From contig OZ029918.1 of NCBI GenBank assembly GCA_964023275.1, positions 14,640,355 through 14,704,354 on the forward strand: a stretch of DNA of 64,000 bases, in the 5' to 3' direction. Every line of letters starts with the position of its first letter. The stretch's first letter is position 1. Positions 49,761-63,205 of the stretch are shown here, piece by piece. This stretch comes from Norana najaformis. Its lineage: Eukaryota; Annelida; Clitellata; Crassiclitellata; Hormogastridae. The notes under the pieces are model-generated. The model made no database searches and had not been told where the DNA came from. It was given only the letters and a program-made list of their open reading frames with translations. Both the position numbers and the translations under genes were made by a program.

Positions 49761-50134
49761 ATGCTCATTGCAATGTTTGCAAAAACAATAATCAACCAGA
49801 CATTTAACCGAAAATGACCGTTAAAATTTTGTACACTGCATGACATTAAAAAGATCACTGTGAAATACGTTAGAATGAACGCAATTTCTTACAGTGTATG
49901 TATATAATGTTTATATTTAGGCCGACCTTGTATCAGCTACATTTCGGTGTTTGTAAGGTTACAGTTAAGGTTCAAAAATTTTCTTTTTATGATGGCTAAT
50001 GCTTGAACTGTTTGTAAATGCATATTTCTTCAGTTTATATTAATGAAATACGAGCATGCATTTGTGAGGTCCTTGAACCGCGGAATATATATTCTGACGC
50101 ATCGTCTTTCGAAATATACTGAGCAGTGCATACT

Positions 50135-50140
<6 letters not shown>

Positions 50141-50168
<28 letters not shown>

Positions 50169-50192
50169 TGTTTTTATGTATGTATTTGAATA
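50141..50192. repeat. (TATG)n microsatellite
   Basis: TATGTATG run. Confidence 0.9.
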
Positions 50193-51245
50193 TGTATACA
50201 GGGCATATTAGGAATCTCCCGAAGTCGCTGAAACGTTGTTTGTAAAAGTTGTTGCTTTTGTTGGTTTGTAAATGCAAACCAATTTCCTTTAGCGAGTTGT
50301 CTAAACTAAAGCCAGACCAGTTTTTGTTTTGGAATTTCCTAAATTTTCCTCAGCAACATTTTAATGAAATGCATATATGACACTCTTCCGTTTAATCCAT
50401 ATACCGCTCTACGGGTAAACATATAGTTTATCAATGCCTTCTCGTGCAGGGGCAGCGCATAGGGGAGGCTGTTGAGCTCTCTCTTCGTCGCTATTATTTG
50501 CTAAGTCAATAGGGCCTGTTTATTTGTTGACTTGTGTATTCTGTTATCATGCAACTACTTTTGCTCATTAACAACACAGCTAAAATATTGCAATGATATC
50601 GAATTTACACTCCTCGCGTAACGTCACGCCGAACCCTCTTTAAACACATCTCCTTAAAACTGAGACAGTTTCCTTGAAACTTTCTCTAGTCTGCAGTGCT
50701 CAGAACTAAAACAATAACTGCTTAATAAGCATTAGTCACGTTCAGTGTGACCCGCATTTGTAGCTGTTTCGGTCACGTCCTGACATGTCCACTGGCGTGT
50801 TTTCGTCAAAAGATGTTGTTCATGTTCAAACGTGTTCGTTGGCTTTATACCAGGTTCGTGGCTTGCTTTCATGCTGGCTTCAAGCGCTGCTGCAGCAGAG
50901 AGAAGAAAACAGCGACTTTTATTATGTCTTTGTTGAGTTGTTGATAAATACAAAGCATGTCCTTTCCTCCGAAAGTCTGCGTGAATGTCCTTCTCTCTTT
51001 GTCTGTCTGCCTTTCTGTCTGAAATTCTAGTTCTTTACATCTCTTTCTGTCGCTATTCTTCCTATCCTGTTTCTCTTAGTTTCTCTTTCTCTGCATCTGT
51101 CTCTTTGTATTCTTTCTTTCCATCTCATCCTCTGTCTCTTCTTTCTTGTCTATGTCTTTAAATCTGCATCATCATCTATTTCACTCCCTCTCTTTCCCTC
51201 TCCCTCTCCCTCTCTCGCTCTCTCTTTCTCTCGGTCGCTTGGAAT

Positions 51246-51308
<63 letters not shown>

Positions 51309-51345
51309 TAATAATAATAACAATAATAACAATAATAATAATAAG
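51246..51345. repeat. (AAT)n microsatellite
   Basis: About 100 bp of AAT/ACA trinucleotides, followed by GATTTAAAGAGCGCC, similar to the start of the element at 20108. Possibly the head of another dispersed element reaching to about 51470. Confidence 0.95.
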
Positions 51346-53116
51346 ACGATTTAAAGAGCGCCGTAGTGCGGCCGATGCTGAAAACGGAGTTTTGTACCTG
51401 TACAATTGTTATTCGCTGACTGCAAAGACGCACGAGACCATTGCTCTAAAATGAGAAATGAGCTCGCAGGTGATCCGCTATAGTCTTCTTGCTACACGAC
51501 AACCGAAAGACAATTCAGAATGAAAATAAAGACAAACAACCGACTGAGACAGAAACATGTGAGGAAAGGCAGACAGCAAATGACAGCCAATGCAACGAGC
51601 CCCTTATACAGGCAATTAATTTCTTGAAATCAGGCAATGGATCTCCTTGGATGTGTGCGTTTGTGTGTATGTATGTGTACATCTATGTGCGTGTCCATAT
51701 GTCGTGTGTCCTTGTGAGCGTGTGAGTATGCACGAGCCACACGTCTGATGTTGAAAGAAAAACGAGGACCAGTCCATTATGATGGCACATTCGACGCATC
51801 TTTCAAACGACACACATATAGCATTGAAATATATCAATGGCTGCATATATATACACACACATATATATATATATAATTCAGGAACTACTGAGCTTCATCG
51901 GCATAGGCATATATATATTTCTTACATATTAAGCTATACATAACATATAAAATCTATATAAGTGTCTGAGAATTGTATATCACATGTTAAGTACTTCATA
52001 AAAGCGTTTCTTGCTGTCTTTACTGATGTCATAGTTCTAAAAGAACGAGAATATTCTGTATAAGTTCTGTGTATACGAACGATGCTCATGTATCTGGAGA
52101 AGGTCTCCACTGAGGTTTTCGCGCAGACACGTACAAATAGACCAACAAATTCGCGTCCATGGTTGGCAGTTATCGCGCAGTTAGAGTCTCTCGTCGGGAC
52201 TGACCATCACGAACCAATCATTCTAAGGTGAACAGCTGATCGCAGCTCATCCCGTGGTCCATCCCTCTCTCGGGTCTATGTTTCTCGATGAATTCGTAGA
52301 ATTCGCCAAAAGTCTCTCAGCCCCGATTCTTCGAAGTCTCTCAGCTCTGACGACAGTCCATGTCCGAACGGGGTTGGCTATGGATAACACGGTGAGCACA
52401 ATTGGGCGTTGATCTATTTGTGTGTATGCATCAACGTCGCCTACAATTGACGATAACAAAATTCCGAATATCGTCCAAAACTGCACAAAATTTTCAGCGA
52501 CTCGGAGAAGCCCTCCAGAAACACTGGTTCAGATGTAAAACACGGCAACATTTCTGGCAAATACAGCAAATTATCACCTAGAATATGTCGCTAATTTATA
52601 ATTATAGTATGCATAAGTACACCAGCAAACTATTTTATCTCGAGTAACATTGAAGAAGACGTTGAAAGAAAAAACGAGCTTTAGATTGCGCCAAGTAAGC
52701 AGTGCGCTATTTCTACAGCGGCGGTGCTGATGGAGGATACAGACGAAGGTTATGGCGACATCTACTGAATAAATGATGATTAGGCTTCAGCATCAAACAA
52801 ACATCTCGCATATGATATTAACGATTCGCTGCCACTGGCCGACGCTTCTCAGACTGTTACATGTATAATGCCATTACGTAGCCATAATTTAATCAGTGCA
52901 GCATATGGAGCAGGTAGCCAGATAAGAGCGATCGTGGCCTAAGGCTACAATCGGTCTGTCGACTGGTGGAAGAAGATAACCATGTAAAAGTAATGTCTTG
53001 TCCTACATGTATCGGAAACGTCCTTCACTATTCCACACAAGTCGCAGGGCTCTATATAGGTGCATTGATTGCATTCAGTCTGTAGGTCACACTTCTATAT
53101 GTTTTGGATACATTTC

Positions 53117-53274
53117 ATATACATCTGTATATATGTATGCCTGCATGTATGCGTGTATGTATGCAAGTATGTATGTACAGTATGCATGTATGTATGTATG
53201 TAAATATTTGACATGAAAAATGCACGAACATATGTATGTATGCACATAGGTATGCAGGTAGATAGGTAGGCAGC

Positions 53275-53305
<31 letters not shown>

Positions 53306-53330
53306 ATAGGTAGGTAAGTATGCATGCATG
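53117..53330. repeat. (TATG)n, (GGCA)n and related repeats
   Basis: TATG/CATG runs to 53215, a 12-bp interruption, then TATG and a (GGCA)n block at 53265-53305. Confidence 0.95.
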
Positions 53331-53967
53331 TGTATATGTGACATGGATTTGCTTGAAAGGACATCGTTTGTAGGGGATCTTAGCCATAGATAAAGAACTG
53401 CGTGGGTGGTTGGTCGTGCACGAGAGCGACATGTTGTTGCGTGTAGTCATCCGTTGCGGTGCAGAAGGTTGCTTAGGCGCCTGACACACGAAGCAGAAGG
53501 AGGCGGAGGAGGAGGAGGAGGAGGAACAGGAGAAAGAGGTGGTGGAGGCTGCTGCTGCTGTGGCTGATGAACTGAATCACTACACAACGACCAGTCGAGG
53601 CCCCTGAGACAAGGAGCCAGGAAGCTGGTCACTGCTGCTGCTACTGCTGCTGATGGTGATGATGCTGATGCTTATGCAGATACTGCAGTTGATGCAAAGG
53701 ACTCGGAGGTAAGACTCCTCTGTGATTACTTGTCCTGCGCTGTTCATCATTGAATAACACATGAGTTGTATGCTGTAAACAGTGATACCTGGTGATGATT
53801 ATCATAGTAATTAGGGTGATGAATATATGATAAAGAATAGGGTGATGGTGAGATCTGATTTGCTTTAATCTAAATTCGAAACTTATATTGCCTCAATCTG
53901 CTCTTACTGTTGCTTACTTAACCTCATCTTGAGATACACTTTTGAAAGTTATGTCTACTGCAGATAT

Positions 53968-54062
53968 ACCCTTCACTGTATATAGTAAACAAATAATGCA
54001 TGCATATAAGTTATCCAACGATGAAGAACAGCTGCTGGTCCGCAGTAAGACAGTAAAGCATT
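53968..54062 (-). repeat. Second copy of the 96-bp insert sequence
   Basis: Reverse complement matches 47256-47351: ATGCTTTACTGTCTTACTGC at one end, ATGCATGCATTATTTGTTTA and ACTATATACAGTGAAGGGT at the other. No 40-bp direct repeats flank this copy, so it is probably a fragment or an insertion without such a duplication. Confidence 0.75.
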
Positions 54063-54299
54063 AATCCGACGAAAGTGAAGGTAAAGTGATCTCTCATTAT
54101 TACCAGCACCATTAGTTCCACGAAGGGAAAGATATTTCGCTGAAGCACAATACGACACATCTTTCTTGGTAGCCGCGTTTCAGCGCCAATGTGAGGTTCT
54201 AAAAGCCGCTATATGTCTTCAGATACATAGATACGTACAAAATCAGTAGCGGAAACCTTTCTTTAAAAGTACAACGAATTGACAACATTATGTCCTGAC

Positions 54300-54362
54300 A
54301 TACTGACGAGGATTCGAGCCTCGAACGGTCAAACATAAGCGCATTCTGCTGCCGCTTTTTTC
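54300..54362 (-). repeat. tRNA-like SINE head
   Basis: Minus strand: GCGGCAGCAGAATGCG followed by GAGGCTCGAATCCTCG; the second resembles a B box with its stem. Further along the strand (54190-54210) TATAGCGGCTTTTAGAACC may be the tail. Confidence 0.35.
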
Positions 54363-54723
54363 CTTGTCGTTCTGACTGCAATAGTTTTACATTAGTTTTA
54401 ACATTAACCAGAGCAGTGCTTCCTAATGCATTTGTTCTTCCCATATCTAATCGTCGTTAGTATTTATCTGTTCTTTATTGCACTCGTTTACTCCATCCGT
54501 CCAACTTACCTTTGTCTGTTTTCTCTATGTTTTGTATATGCCTGTCTTCAATCCATCCCTACCACCTCTTCCTCCTTTCTGCCTCATGAGTCTCTTCTCC
54601 CTTCTTCTTGTTATCATTCTATGGCTCTTTTCTGTCATCGTATGCATGCTTACTTGTCTCTTCTCTGATTTCTCTATATTCTTGTAAATGTGCATACGTC
54701 TCTCTCCATATGTCTGTCTTATG

Positions 54724-54767
<44 letters not shown>

Positions 54768-56324
54768 TGATCTGCACTCTTCTGCTCTCCTCCCTCCCTT
54801 TCTTATCTCTATCTGCGTGTATGCTTGTCTCCGTGTTTCTATGTCTTCTCCTGTGTTTGTGCGTTCTGCTGGATCTTTGATGACATTTTGATTAGCTCCA
54901 TATCTTTTACGGCTCGAGTCTATACTGCCGCAGGATGTCCCATTCTTTCTCTCTGTCTCCTTCTGTCTTTACTCCTTTATATATCTCTGTCACACTCTCT
55001 CCTCTCTTCTCTGTTTGTGACATTCTCTCCCTCTTGCTTCGCTCTCTCTTTCCATCTCTCCCTCTCCCTCTCCTCTCTCTGTCTGTCTGTCTGTCTGCTT
55101 CTTTTTCTCTGCCATCAGTTGTCGCCCTGTCTGGCTTCGAACACTGACCTTAGCTTTTCGACATGCCTTTTCCGACAGTGACACTGACAGGGACTGTTGA
55201 TTGGTATCAACGGACAGTGATGCTCTGGGCGCTATAGACGTCATCAGGTTCGATCTGACGACACATGTAGGGTCTGTAGCTGACGTCAGTTGACTGAACG
55301 TAGGTGGCGTCTTGATGCCGGGTCAGTCGGTTGCAGTTCGTGCCTCCGTTCTTGGCTTTCGTCCGGCTTAATATAAACATCAGACTGTATCGAGATCTCG
55401 ATGTGTCATCAGTCATATCGCATGCGTCGTTATCAATGTGTGCTATGCGCATATTTGACTTTTTCGCTCGAGCCGTGAGCGAACTTGTTATGCGTCAACT
55501 TGAGTTTCCCATGAAAGCAACGAGAAAGGCGACATACGCCTCTGTAGAAACTAATCAGTAGCATGAGCATAGGGTTGAACGATCTTTCGACTGAAGTGTA
55601 AACACGATCGCAGCAATCCAACAACAGATTACTGTTTACTTGCACCTGCATTTGCAAACAACGGAAAAAGTGGTAAGAGGCAAGAGGGTTATTGTTAGCG
55701 TTGGTCCCTTTCAATCTCTTTCCTTATTCATTTCTTCATTTCTTCATTCATTTCCCTTATTCAGATTTTTTATTCGTTTCTTCATTCATTTCTTCATTCA
55801 TTTCCCTCGTTCTCTTTTTTCGTTCATTTATTCTTTCATTTCTTTATTAATTTTTGTATTCATTTCTTCATTATGCTCATAATCCTCTCTCATCTAGTTT
55901 CCTCTCATTGTACCTAAATTCTGTTATCCTATTTTTCTCTGCTCGTTCCTTCATTCTTTCTTCGTTTTTTTACTCTTCCTTTCTCGCTTTCTCTTCCTTC
56001 CATTAATTGTCCTAAAAATTTCCTTCATTATTCTTCAACTGTCTGTTCTTTTTCTTCTTCTCTTCTGCCTTCGTTTCATTCATTACCAATTCATGATTGC
56101 ACTTACTTCCTCCTTCAGATCAACGCGTTTCCTGTTATTTCTTCGCTTTTTCTTGTGTTGGGGCTGATTTTCATGTAAATTCATTCGCTGGCATGTTACC
56201 TCAGAAGAGGAAGTCGCTGCTTAAATAGAACACCTGTCGCCTTGGCACTATATAAATGAACAAGGCTATGAAATAACAGATCGATGGAATAAGAGAAAGC
56301 GAGAAGGAGGGTGTAGTTGCAGGT

Positions 56325-56326
<2 letters not shown>

Positions 56327-56398
<72 letters not shown>
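56327..56398. repeat. (GA)n microsatellite
   Basis: Perfect GA run of about 70 bp. Confidence 0.97.
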
Positions 56399-56400
<2 letters not shown>

Positions 56401-56519
56401 CGAACAAAGTCCAGTCCATGGATACAGGCTGTCACATGTCGCCTAACTGCCTATAAATAGGAGTTGTTCTGGGAGCATGTCCTCCGATGAGAAACAGAGG
56501 CTGATAGACAGAGAGCCCG

Positions 56520-57290
56520 AATATAAAAAGCAAAGAAGGAATAAAGAAAAAAGAAGAAAGAAAAGTGAATGGAAGAAAGAAGGAAGGAAGGAAGAGAAAA
56601 AGGCAGAAAAAAGGCAGAAAGAAAGCAGAAAGGACGGCAGTAAGGAAAAAAGACAGAAAGGTAGGAAGGCAGGAAGGCAGAAAGAAAGGAAAAAAGAAGG
56701 AAAGAATAAAAGAAAGAAAGCAGGAAGAAATGAATACAGGAAGGAAGGAAGAAAGAAAAGAGAAAAGAAATAAAGGAAATAAAGAAGGAAGGAAGGAAGG
56801 AAGAAATAAGAAAAGGAAAAAAGAAAGGAAGAAAAAAGAAAGAAAGAAAGAAAGGATGGATAGTAAAAAGAAAGATAGAAAGCAGAAAGACAGACAGATC
56901 GAAGAAAAGAAAAGAAGGAAAGACAAAAAAGAAGAGAGTGATTTACGAAGAAATGAAAAAAGAGAGAAAGAAAAGAAGGAAGGATGAAAGAAGAAAAGAA
57001 GATATGAAGGAAAGAAGAAGGAATGGAAGCATAGAAAAAAGTCAGACGGACAGAAACAAAGAAATAACAAAACGAAGGAAAGACAGAATGAAGGAAAGAA
57101 GAAGAAGAAAGACCAATAGAAATATAGGAATTAAGGAAGGAAGAGAGAAAGAGAGAAAGAGAGAAAGAAAGAATAAAGAAAGAAAATAAGGAAGGATGAG
57201 AAGGAAGGAAATAAGACGAAATGAAATTAGGAAAGAAAAGAAGGAAAGAAAGAAGAAAGTAAGGAAGGAAGAAAGAAGTTATAATAAGAG
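56520..57290. repeat. Long purine tract (GAAA/GGAA)
   Basis: About 770 bp made almost entirely of A and G on the plus strand, with only scattered C or T. The Ser/Phe/Leu-rich frames on the minus strand and Lys/Arg/Glu frames on the plus strand are by-products. Confidence 0.95.
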
Positions 57291-57529
57291 CAGGCGCCAA
57301 GTGAAAATATGATGTAAGGTGTTAAGTTGTGATGACGTCGCTTTGTGTTAATCATAAAAACTTAACCCTTCGTCAGCTAATTTTTACAGAAAATCAAATT
57401 ATGAGTTAAGCTGCTAAATAAAAAAGTCAATAATACACTCAGCTTTGCGAGTAAACAACTAAACACACCTCCCTCCCTCTCTCCTTCCGTCTCTCCGTCC
57501 CTCTTTCCCTCCATAAATTTATCCATCTA

Positions 57530-57650
57530 TCCATCTATCTATCCATCCATCCATCCATCCATCCATCCATCTATTCATCCATCCATCCATTCATCCATCC
57601 ATCTGTCTGTCTGTCTGTTTGTTTGCCTGTCTGTCTACCCGTCTGTCCAT
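57530..57650. repeat. (ATCC)n and (TGTC)n microsatellite
   Basis: ATCC/ATCT run followed by a short TGTC run. Confidence 0.93.
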
Positions 57651-58479
57651 CCGTTCGTCCCTATATTTTCGTCTGCTATTCCGTCTTTCCGTTCTTGCCT
57701 TGTTTTCTCATTCCTTTCTGCGTTCGACCTTTCGTCGCATGCTTAGCTCGTTCCTTCCCTCTTTCCGTCTTGTATTCCTTCCAACGCAGCATGAATATTC
57801 TTTCTGCAATCCTTCTCGTCTTCACTCTTGCTTCCACACTCTCCTTTATTTTCTAATTCTTCTCGTCTTGGTTCTCCGTCTGGCTCGCGGTCCCGTGGGT
57901 CGGATGTCATAACGTATTCTTCGGTAGAGCACGCCTTGCTCCAGCAAATAGCTGTAATTCGCTGCTGCTGAGCACGGCACCAAATGAAACTGGATCCCAT
58001 GGGATCGGAAAAATGGGAACGGAAAGACCTGACTTCCAGTCGCATGGGAATGGCGAAGAGCGGCAGTGGCCCATCAGACCGGGTAAAAGCATCGGTGCCC
58101 CACCTGCAAGCAACCATCCAGCTGACCATCTCGATTGCTGTCCACTCTTCCTTCTCTAAGACCTCATTTCGATTCTTCTAGGCCGCACGAATATAAATCG
58201 CCTTGTTTGTGTCATCGTTCCTCTGTCTGTGTCGCTCTGTCTGTCCGTCTGTCATCGTGTGTGTCTGCCTTTATGAGTTTGTCAGTCTGCTTATTGGCAT
58301 CTTCTCAGTCTGTCCTCTTTCTTGTCCTCTCTTTTCTTTTTCTCTTTCGTTCCCTTCAGTTTGCCTTCCCTGTTCTACCTCTGCTTCTATCTGCCTCTGC
58401 CCCTCTCTCGCTCCCCGCCTTCGCCTACTGGTGACTATTTCTTCCCATTCGCTTCTTTGCCTCCTTCGCTGTCCATCCG

Positions 58480-59242
58480 TTCGTCCGCCAGTCTGTCTGT
58501 CTGTCTGCCTCTGTCTGTTGGTCCGCCAGTCTGTATGTCTGCCTGCCTCTGTCTGTGTCTATATTGTCTGTTGATCTGTCCGTTGGTCCGCCAGTCTATC
58601 TGTCTGTCTGCCTCTGTCTGTTGGTCCGCCAGTCTGTATGTCTGCCTGCCTCTGTCTGTGTCTATATTGTCTGTTGATCTGTCCGTTGGTCCGCCAGTCT
58701 GTCTGTCTGTCTGCCTCTGTCTGTTGGTCCGCCAGTCTGTCTGTCTGCCTGCCTCTGTCTGTGTCTATATTGTCTGTTGATCTGTCCGTTGGTCCGCCAG
58801 TCTGTCTGTCTGTCTGCCTCTGTCTGTGTCTACATTGTCTGTTGATCTGTCCGTTGGTCCGCCAGTCTGTCTGTCTGTCTGCCTCTGTCTGTGTCTGTGT
58901 TATCTGTTGATCTGTCCGTTGGTCCGCCAGTCTGTCTGTCTGTCTGCCTCTGTCTGTGTCTGTGTTATCTGTTGATCTGTCCGTTGGTCCGCCAGTCTGT
59001 CTGTCTGTCTGCCTCTGTCTGTTGGTCCGCCAGTCTGTCTGTCTGCCTGCCTCTGTCTGTGTCTATATTGTCTGTTGATCTGCCGTTGGTCCGCCAGTCT
59101 GTCTGTCTGTCTGCCTCTGTCTGTGTCTACATTGTCTGTTGATCTGTCCGTTGGTCCGCCAGTCTGTCTGTCTGTCTGCCTCTGTCTGTGTCTGTGTTAT
59201 CTGTTGATCTGTCCGTTGGTCCGCCAGTCTGTCTGTCTGTAA
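58480..59242. repeat. Composite minisatellite with TCTG core
   Basis: About thirteen copies of GGTCCGCCAGTCTGT. Spacing alternates between about 37-38 bp and about 64-66 bp because a spacer (TGTCTATATTGTCTGTTGAT plus CTGTCCGTT) is present or absent. The short spacing occurs at 58486/58523, 58589/58627, 58691/58729 and about 58988/59026. Confidence 0.92.
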
Positions 59243-59570
59243 TGCTGGCCATTGGCCTGTCGACCGCATTTCCCCCAGTGGCCAATAGACAAGCCGCAGT
59301 GGCTCAGATCTGCTGCATTATGAACGACTTCAAATGCAGGTAAGTAAGTATCCATTAATATTCGCACTTCATTAACAGCCGTCATCGTTAAACCTGCTGC
59401 CACCATCCCAACCGGCAACAACAACACTTCAGAATATGGAGGGAGGTAATAATTTCTAAACCAATTGTATATTATTATTAATTTATTCACTAAATTTACC
59501 AGAGGTGGAAATGAAAAATATCTATTAGTGCCGATAAATTATTTTTTTTGCCCCGAGGTATTTATGATCC

Positions 59571-59574
<4 letters not shown>

Positions 59575-59649
<75 letters not shown>

Positions 59650-59716
59650 CAACTATTACTGCTGCTACTAGACCTACTACTATTCCTCCTCCTCTTTCTA
59701 CTCCTTCTCTTCCTCC

Positions 59717-59751
<35 letters not shown>

Positions 59752-59815
59752 CTTCTTCTCTTCCTCCTCCTCCTCCTTCTTCTCTTCTCTTCCTCCTCCT
59801 CCTCCTACTACTACT
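59575..59815. repeat. (ATT)n, (CAT)n and (CTC)n trinucleotide repeats
   Basis: Three trinucleotide blocks in succession: ATT to about 59620, CAT to about 59650, CTC/CTT to about 59810. Confidence 0.95.
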
Positions 59816-59899
59816 ATTACTACTCCCATCACCACCACATTACTACTGCTATTTCTGCAACATATCAATATTTATATTTTTATTGTTGATGCCCTGGTC

Positions 59900-59936
59900 G
59901 TTATGATAACGGCGCTAAAGAAGTCATTAGATTAGG
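59900..59936 (+). repeat. GGCGCTAAAGAAGTCATTAG tail of R3-type repeat
   Basis: ATGATAACGGCGCTAAAGAA then GTCATTAGATTAGGTTAG; close to 17391-17420 and, in part, 32081-32108. Confidence 0.6.
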
Positions 59937-62900
59937 TTAGATTCATGATCCCCGCCAGATGGAGACACTTTTGACTGCACTACGGTTTACAAAGCCTTTC
60001 AAAGGCTGAACAATTTCCCTTCACCACCCGACGTCTAGCGCCTCGTTGTAGCCGTCGGAAGAGATTAATCCTAGCGCCATCAAAGTCTACCGCGGTATCG
60101 TTTTTCCTGCCTCCTAATGAATTTTGCTCATTCCCGGCGGCCTTCATGTTCTGAGATTTCGAGTCGAGAAGCGGGCTTCTCAGATAATTTCAGAAAACGC
60201 GTGGTTCGCTGTTGATCGATGGCCAAAACACGGAAAGGACCTGACGGTTGCTATGCTTGCTTAAGCTGCGGTGTCACGCGAAATCTTCCGTCCGTTAAGA
60301 CTGACACGCTGCGACGGAAAATAGCCAAACCGCACCCTGGGTATAATCACCAAATTCACAGTATCTTTCAGAAGCACTAAAAGATGCTATATAGATGTTC
60401 TGTAACATTACACAAAGTCGTCGGCATGGAGGATGGCACGGGCCATTGCCACCCCCACTTTAGACATTTGACCCTAAAGGTAAAAGGTCAAGTTAAAAGG
60501 AAACAGTAAAGGTAAAGGTACAAATTCTTGTTGCGTAAATATTTTGGAAGGGCTTAAAACAAGGGAAGTACGTCTGCTTAGGAGGAAAGGGAAAGAGTCG
60601 GCAAAGTCATAATAACTCATGATAAGTCATGATAAGTCATGTTAAGTATGAGAAATCATGATAAGAAAGCATGATAAATTACATGCTATGGCACATATGG
60701 GAGGGTAGGCTAAGTGCAGCACAGGCATAACTATATCGTAAGGGTTTTAGGCACATAATGCAGCAAACTTCCGTACTTGGCTGCCCCCTTCAAAATGCCT
60801 GGATCCCCGAATGTTTCCCACTCCGCAGACCTGTTAGTATAGCATAAAATTAACGAAAAACCAACACACGTCTGCTGAAGCCCCACCAACACTAACCCAG
60901 CACCTGACTAATTGACTAAATGCTAACTGGTTATCCTCTCGACATGTTCTTGTTTCGATTCCCAACGTCTCGTGTATATGAGAATATGTTACAGAAGCAG
61001 GAAGGTGTTTTGTTCGGTTGCTGCTATTGATTAGCTCTGCGGCCGAAAGGTACAGACTAATTGATGAGGCGTAGCATTGCGCCACGAAGGACTATAGTTT
61101 TTGATGGCGGTGCATAATGAGAGACAGACAAGTAAGGCGACTAAAGTACGGTAGGGTATACGAGTAAATTCTACAATATCACAGCTGCATTAGTCATCAA
61201 AGGCGTAGAATAGGCCGTAGAGGATAATTGTTATGAAAATTGTATTTTGACGTGACCTGATCGGACTTACAGATTAAGAATTAATTCTTAGTTTAAGAGT
61301 CAGATGGTTATATTCTGTCGACTGTGCCCAATCAAGCGTCATCGTCATCGTCACGTGTGTCCGCTGGTGATACGGACGGTAGGTGGAGGTGCACCAGCGA
61401 CCCACGCGAGGACACTTACCTGAGAAAAGAGTTAAATACAGGGAAATGAGACTCTAACTCTGAAGAAGAATGAACTACTTTTTTATTTAATTTCTTATAG
61501 CTTTACATCTCATTTTAATTAAATAAAGAATATTCAGTTCCTCGTAACACACTGAGAGCCACATTAGTTTAAAACTGCATATTTGACACCTAAACTGTCG
61601 TTCGTTATAACCGCGGTGACTTTAAGACCCGTCCAGTCTTCGCTATCGTCTTGCACCCAACCTGTCATCCATGGCACACTGAACTAAGGACAGAAGCGAA
61701 ATGCATGCATGCAAGGAATGCATCGTCAGTCCATCCACCGTAGTCTCAACCACTAGATAAAGGGTAGTGGATTCGTTTCTGCTCTACAAATCTCACGCTC
61801 TTTGCATGGGCCACCAGGTGCATTGAATTCCATCGGACGATAAAGATTTGCAGAGTGGAGAAATAATGTTAAGTGAGAGAGAAAAGTCATTAAGTCGTTA
61901 AGAAAACCGTGCTGTGTGAATTTGCGTTTTTGCTATCAGACTGGGATCCTATCCGAAACTATACAGTCTTGACTATATTCTAATACATCACACTAAACAA
62001 CATTACAACATTACAACATTACAACGACAGTTCTTCCTTCTGTTGCTCTGTTCTTGCAATGAACTGCACCGCAAGTCCTATCAACATTCGAATCCATTGT
62101 CGACCCAACTCATGATTTATTTAGTCTTAGCTGCTTTGCTGATCAGTTACTCTTGCCTTTGATTCTCATTCTGAATACTTAACAGTCGTAATAATTGCTA
62201 ACACGATGTAACACTCATCAGGCCAACGAAAGCTCATCTCATCGCAAGCTAGCCTCCTGTGCCGAACCAACCAGAAATGCAGACACATCAACCGCGACTT
62301 TACCTCCGTCCAACCGTCTGCCGCCCGTGGCGGCAAAGTGTGAGATTGCTTTGAAAGATCGTAAATGAAATTGGCGGCCAATCATGCCCCAAAACAGGAG
62401 AAGCGGCTCATCAAACCGTCGCCTGGGGCGCCACGCACAGATAACCACAGGCAGAGATGAGATCATCACTGCAAAGTCTGCGCCTTTGAGAGGGCAATAG
62501 TTCGACTAGTGTTTGCAAAACGGTAACGTGGATAAATAATACGTCGATGCTGACCGTTCTTCCCTGCATAGCAGATGCATGTGGGCGTATCCGTTGCAAT
62601 ATCATTAGGAAAGATGATGGAAATTACTTGCATGCATTTACGCATTTATATATATACACACATAGGGCCTATATACATATATTTTCTTGTGCGTACATTC
62701 ATGTATTCCAACAATATTTATAAATATTATACATTCTTCAGACAATGTATTTCAGTAGGAGACATTAAAGAGTATAGGATAGAGGCAGATGATTGATAAC
62801 TTACCTATCGTGAAAATTTTGTCATAGAATTGTTTCTCGTACCAATAAAACGAGCAGGGGTGGCGAAAGAATTGGTAAATTTAACGGTAGAAAATTCAGA

Positions 62901-62946
62901 AAAAGCGGTCAGGGTGGAGGCTCTATATCAATCAAGCAATCATTCC

Positions 62947-63205
62947 TGCATACATACATACATACATGCATGCATTCATGCCTATATACATACATACATA
63001 CATGCATGCATACATGCATACATTCATGCATGCATGCATACATGCATACATGCATACATTCATGCATACATGCATACATGCATACATGCATACATTCATG
63101 CATACATTAATACCTATATGCATGCACACATACATACATATATACATGCATGCATGCATGCATTCATGCCTACTCACATACATACATATATGCATTCATA
63201 GGTCT
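62947..63205. repeat. (CATA/CATG)n microsatellite
   Basis: About 260 bp of CATACATA/CATGCATG tetranucleotides. The His/Ile/Tyr/Met and Cys/Met frames across it are not genes. Confidence 0.97.

Noticed and set aside
49523..49858. Gly/Ser, Val and Thr ORFs
   Set aside because: Frames of one trinucleotide repeat; length is explained by the lack of stops.
53447..53632. Pro/Gln-rich ORF resembling a low-complexity exon
   Set aside because: Built on GGA and GCT trinucleotide repeats; no flanking exon evidence.
56432..57300. 212- and 285-codon Ser/Phe/Leu ORFs on the minus strand
   Set aside because: Shadow of the purine tract; both strands and several frames are open for the same reason.
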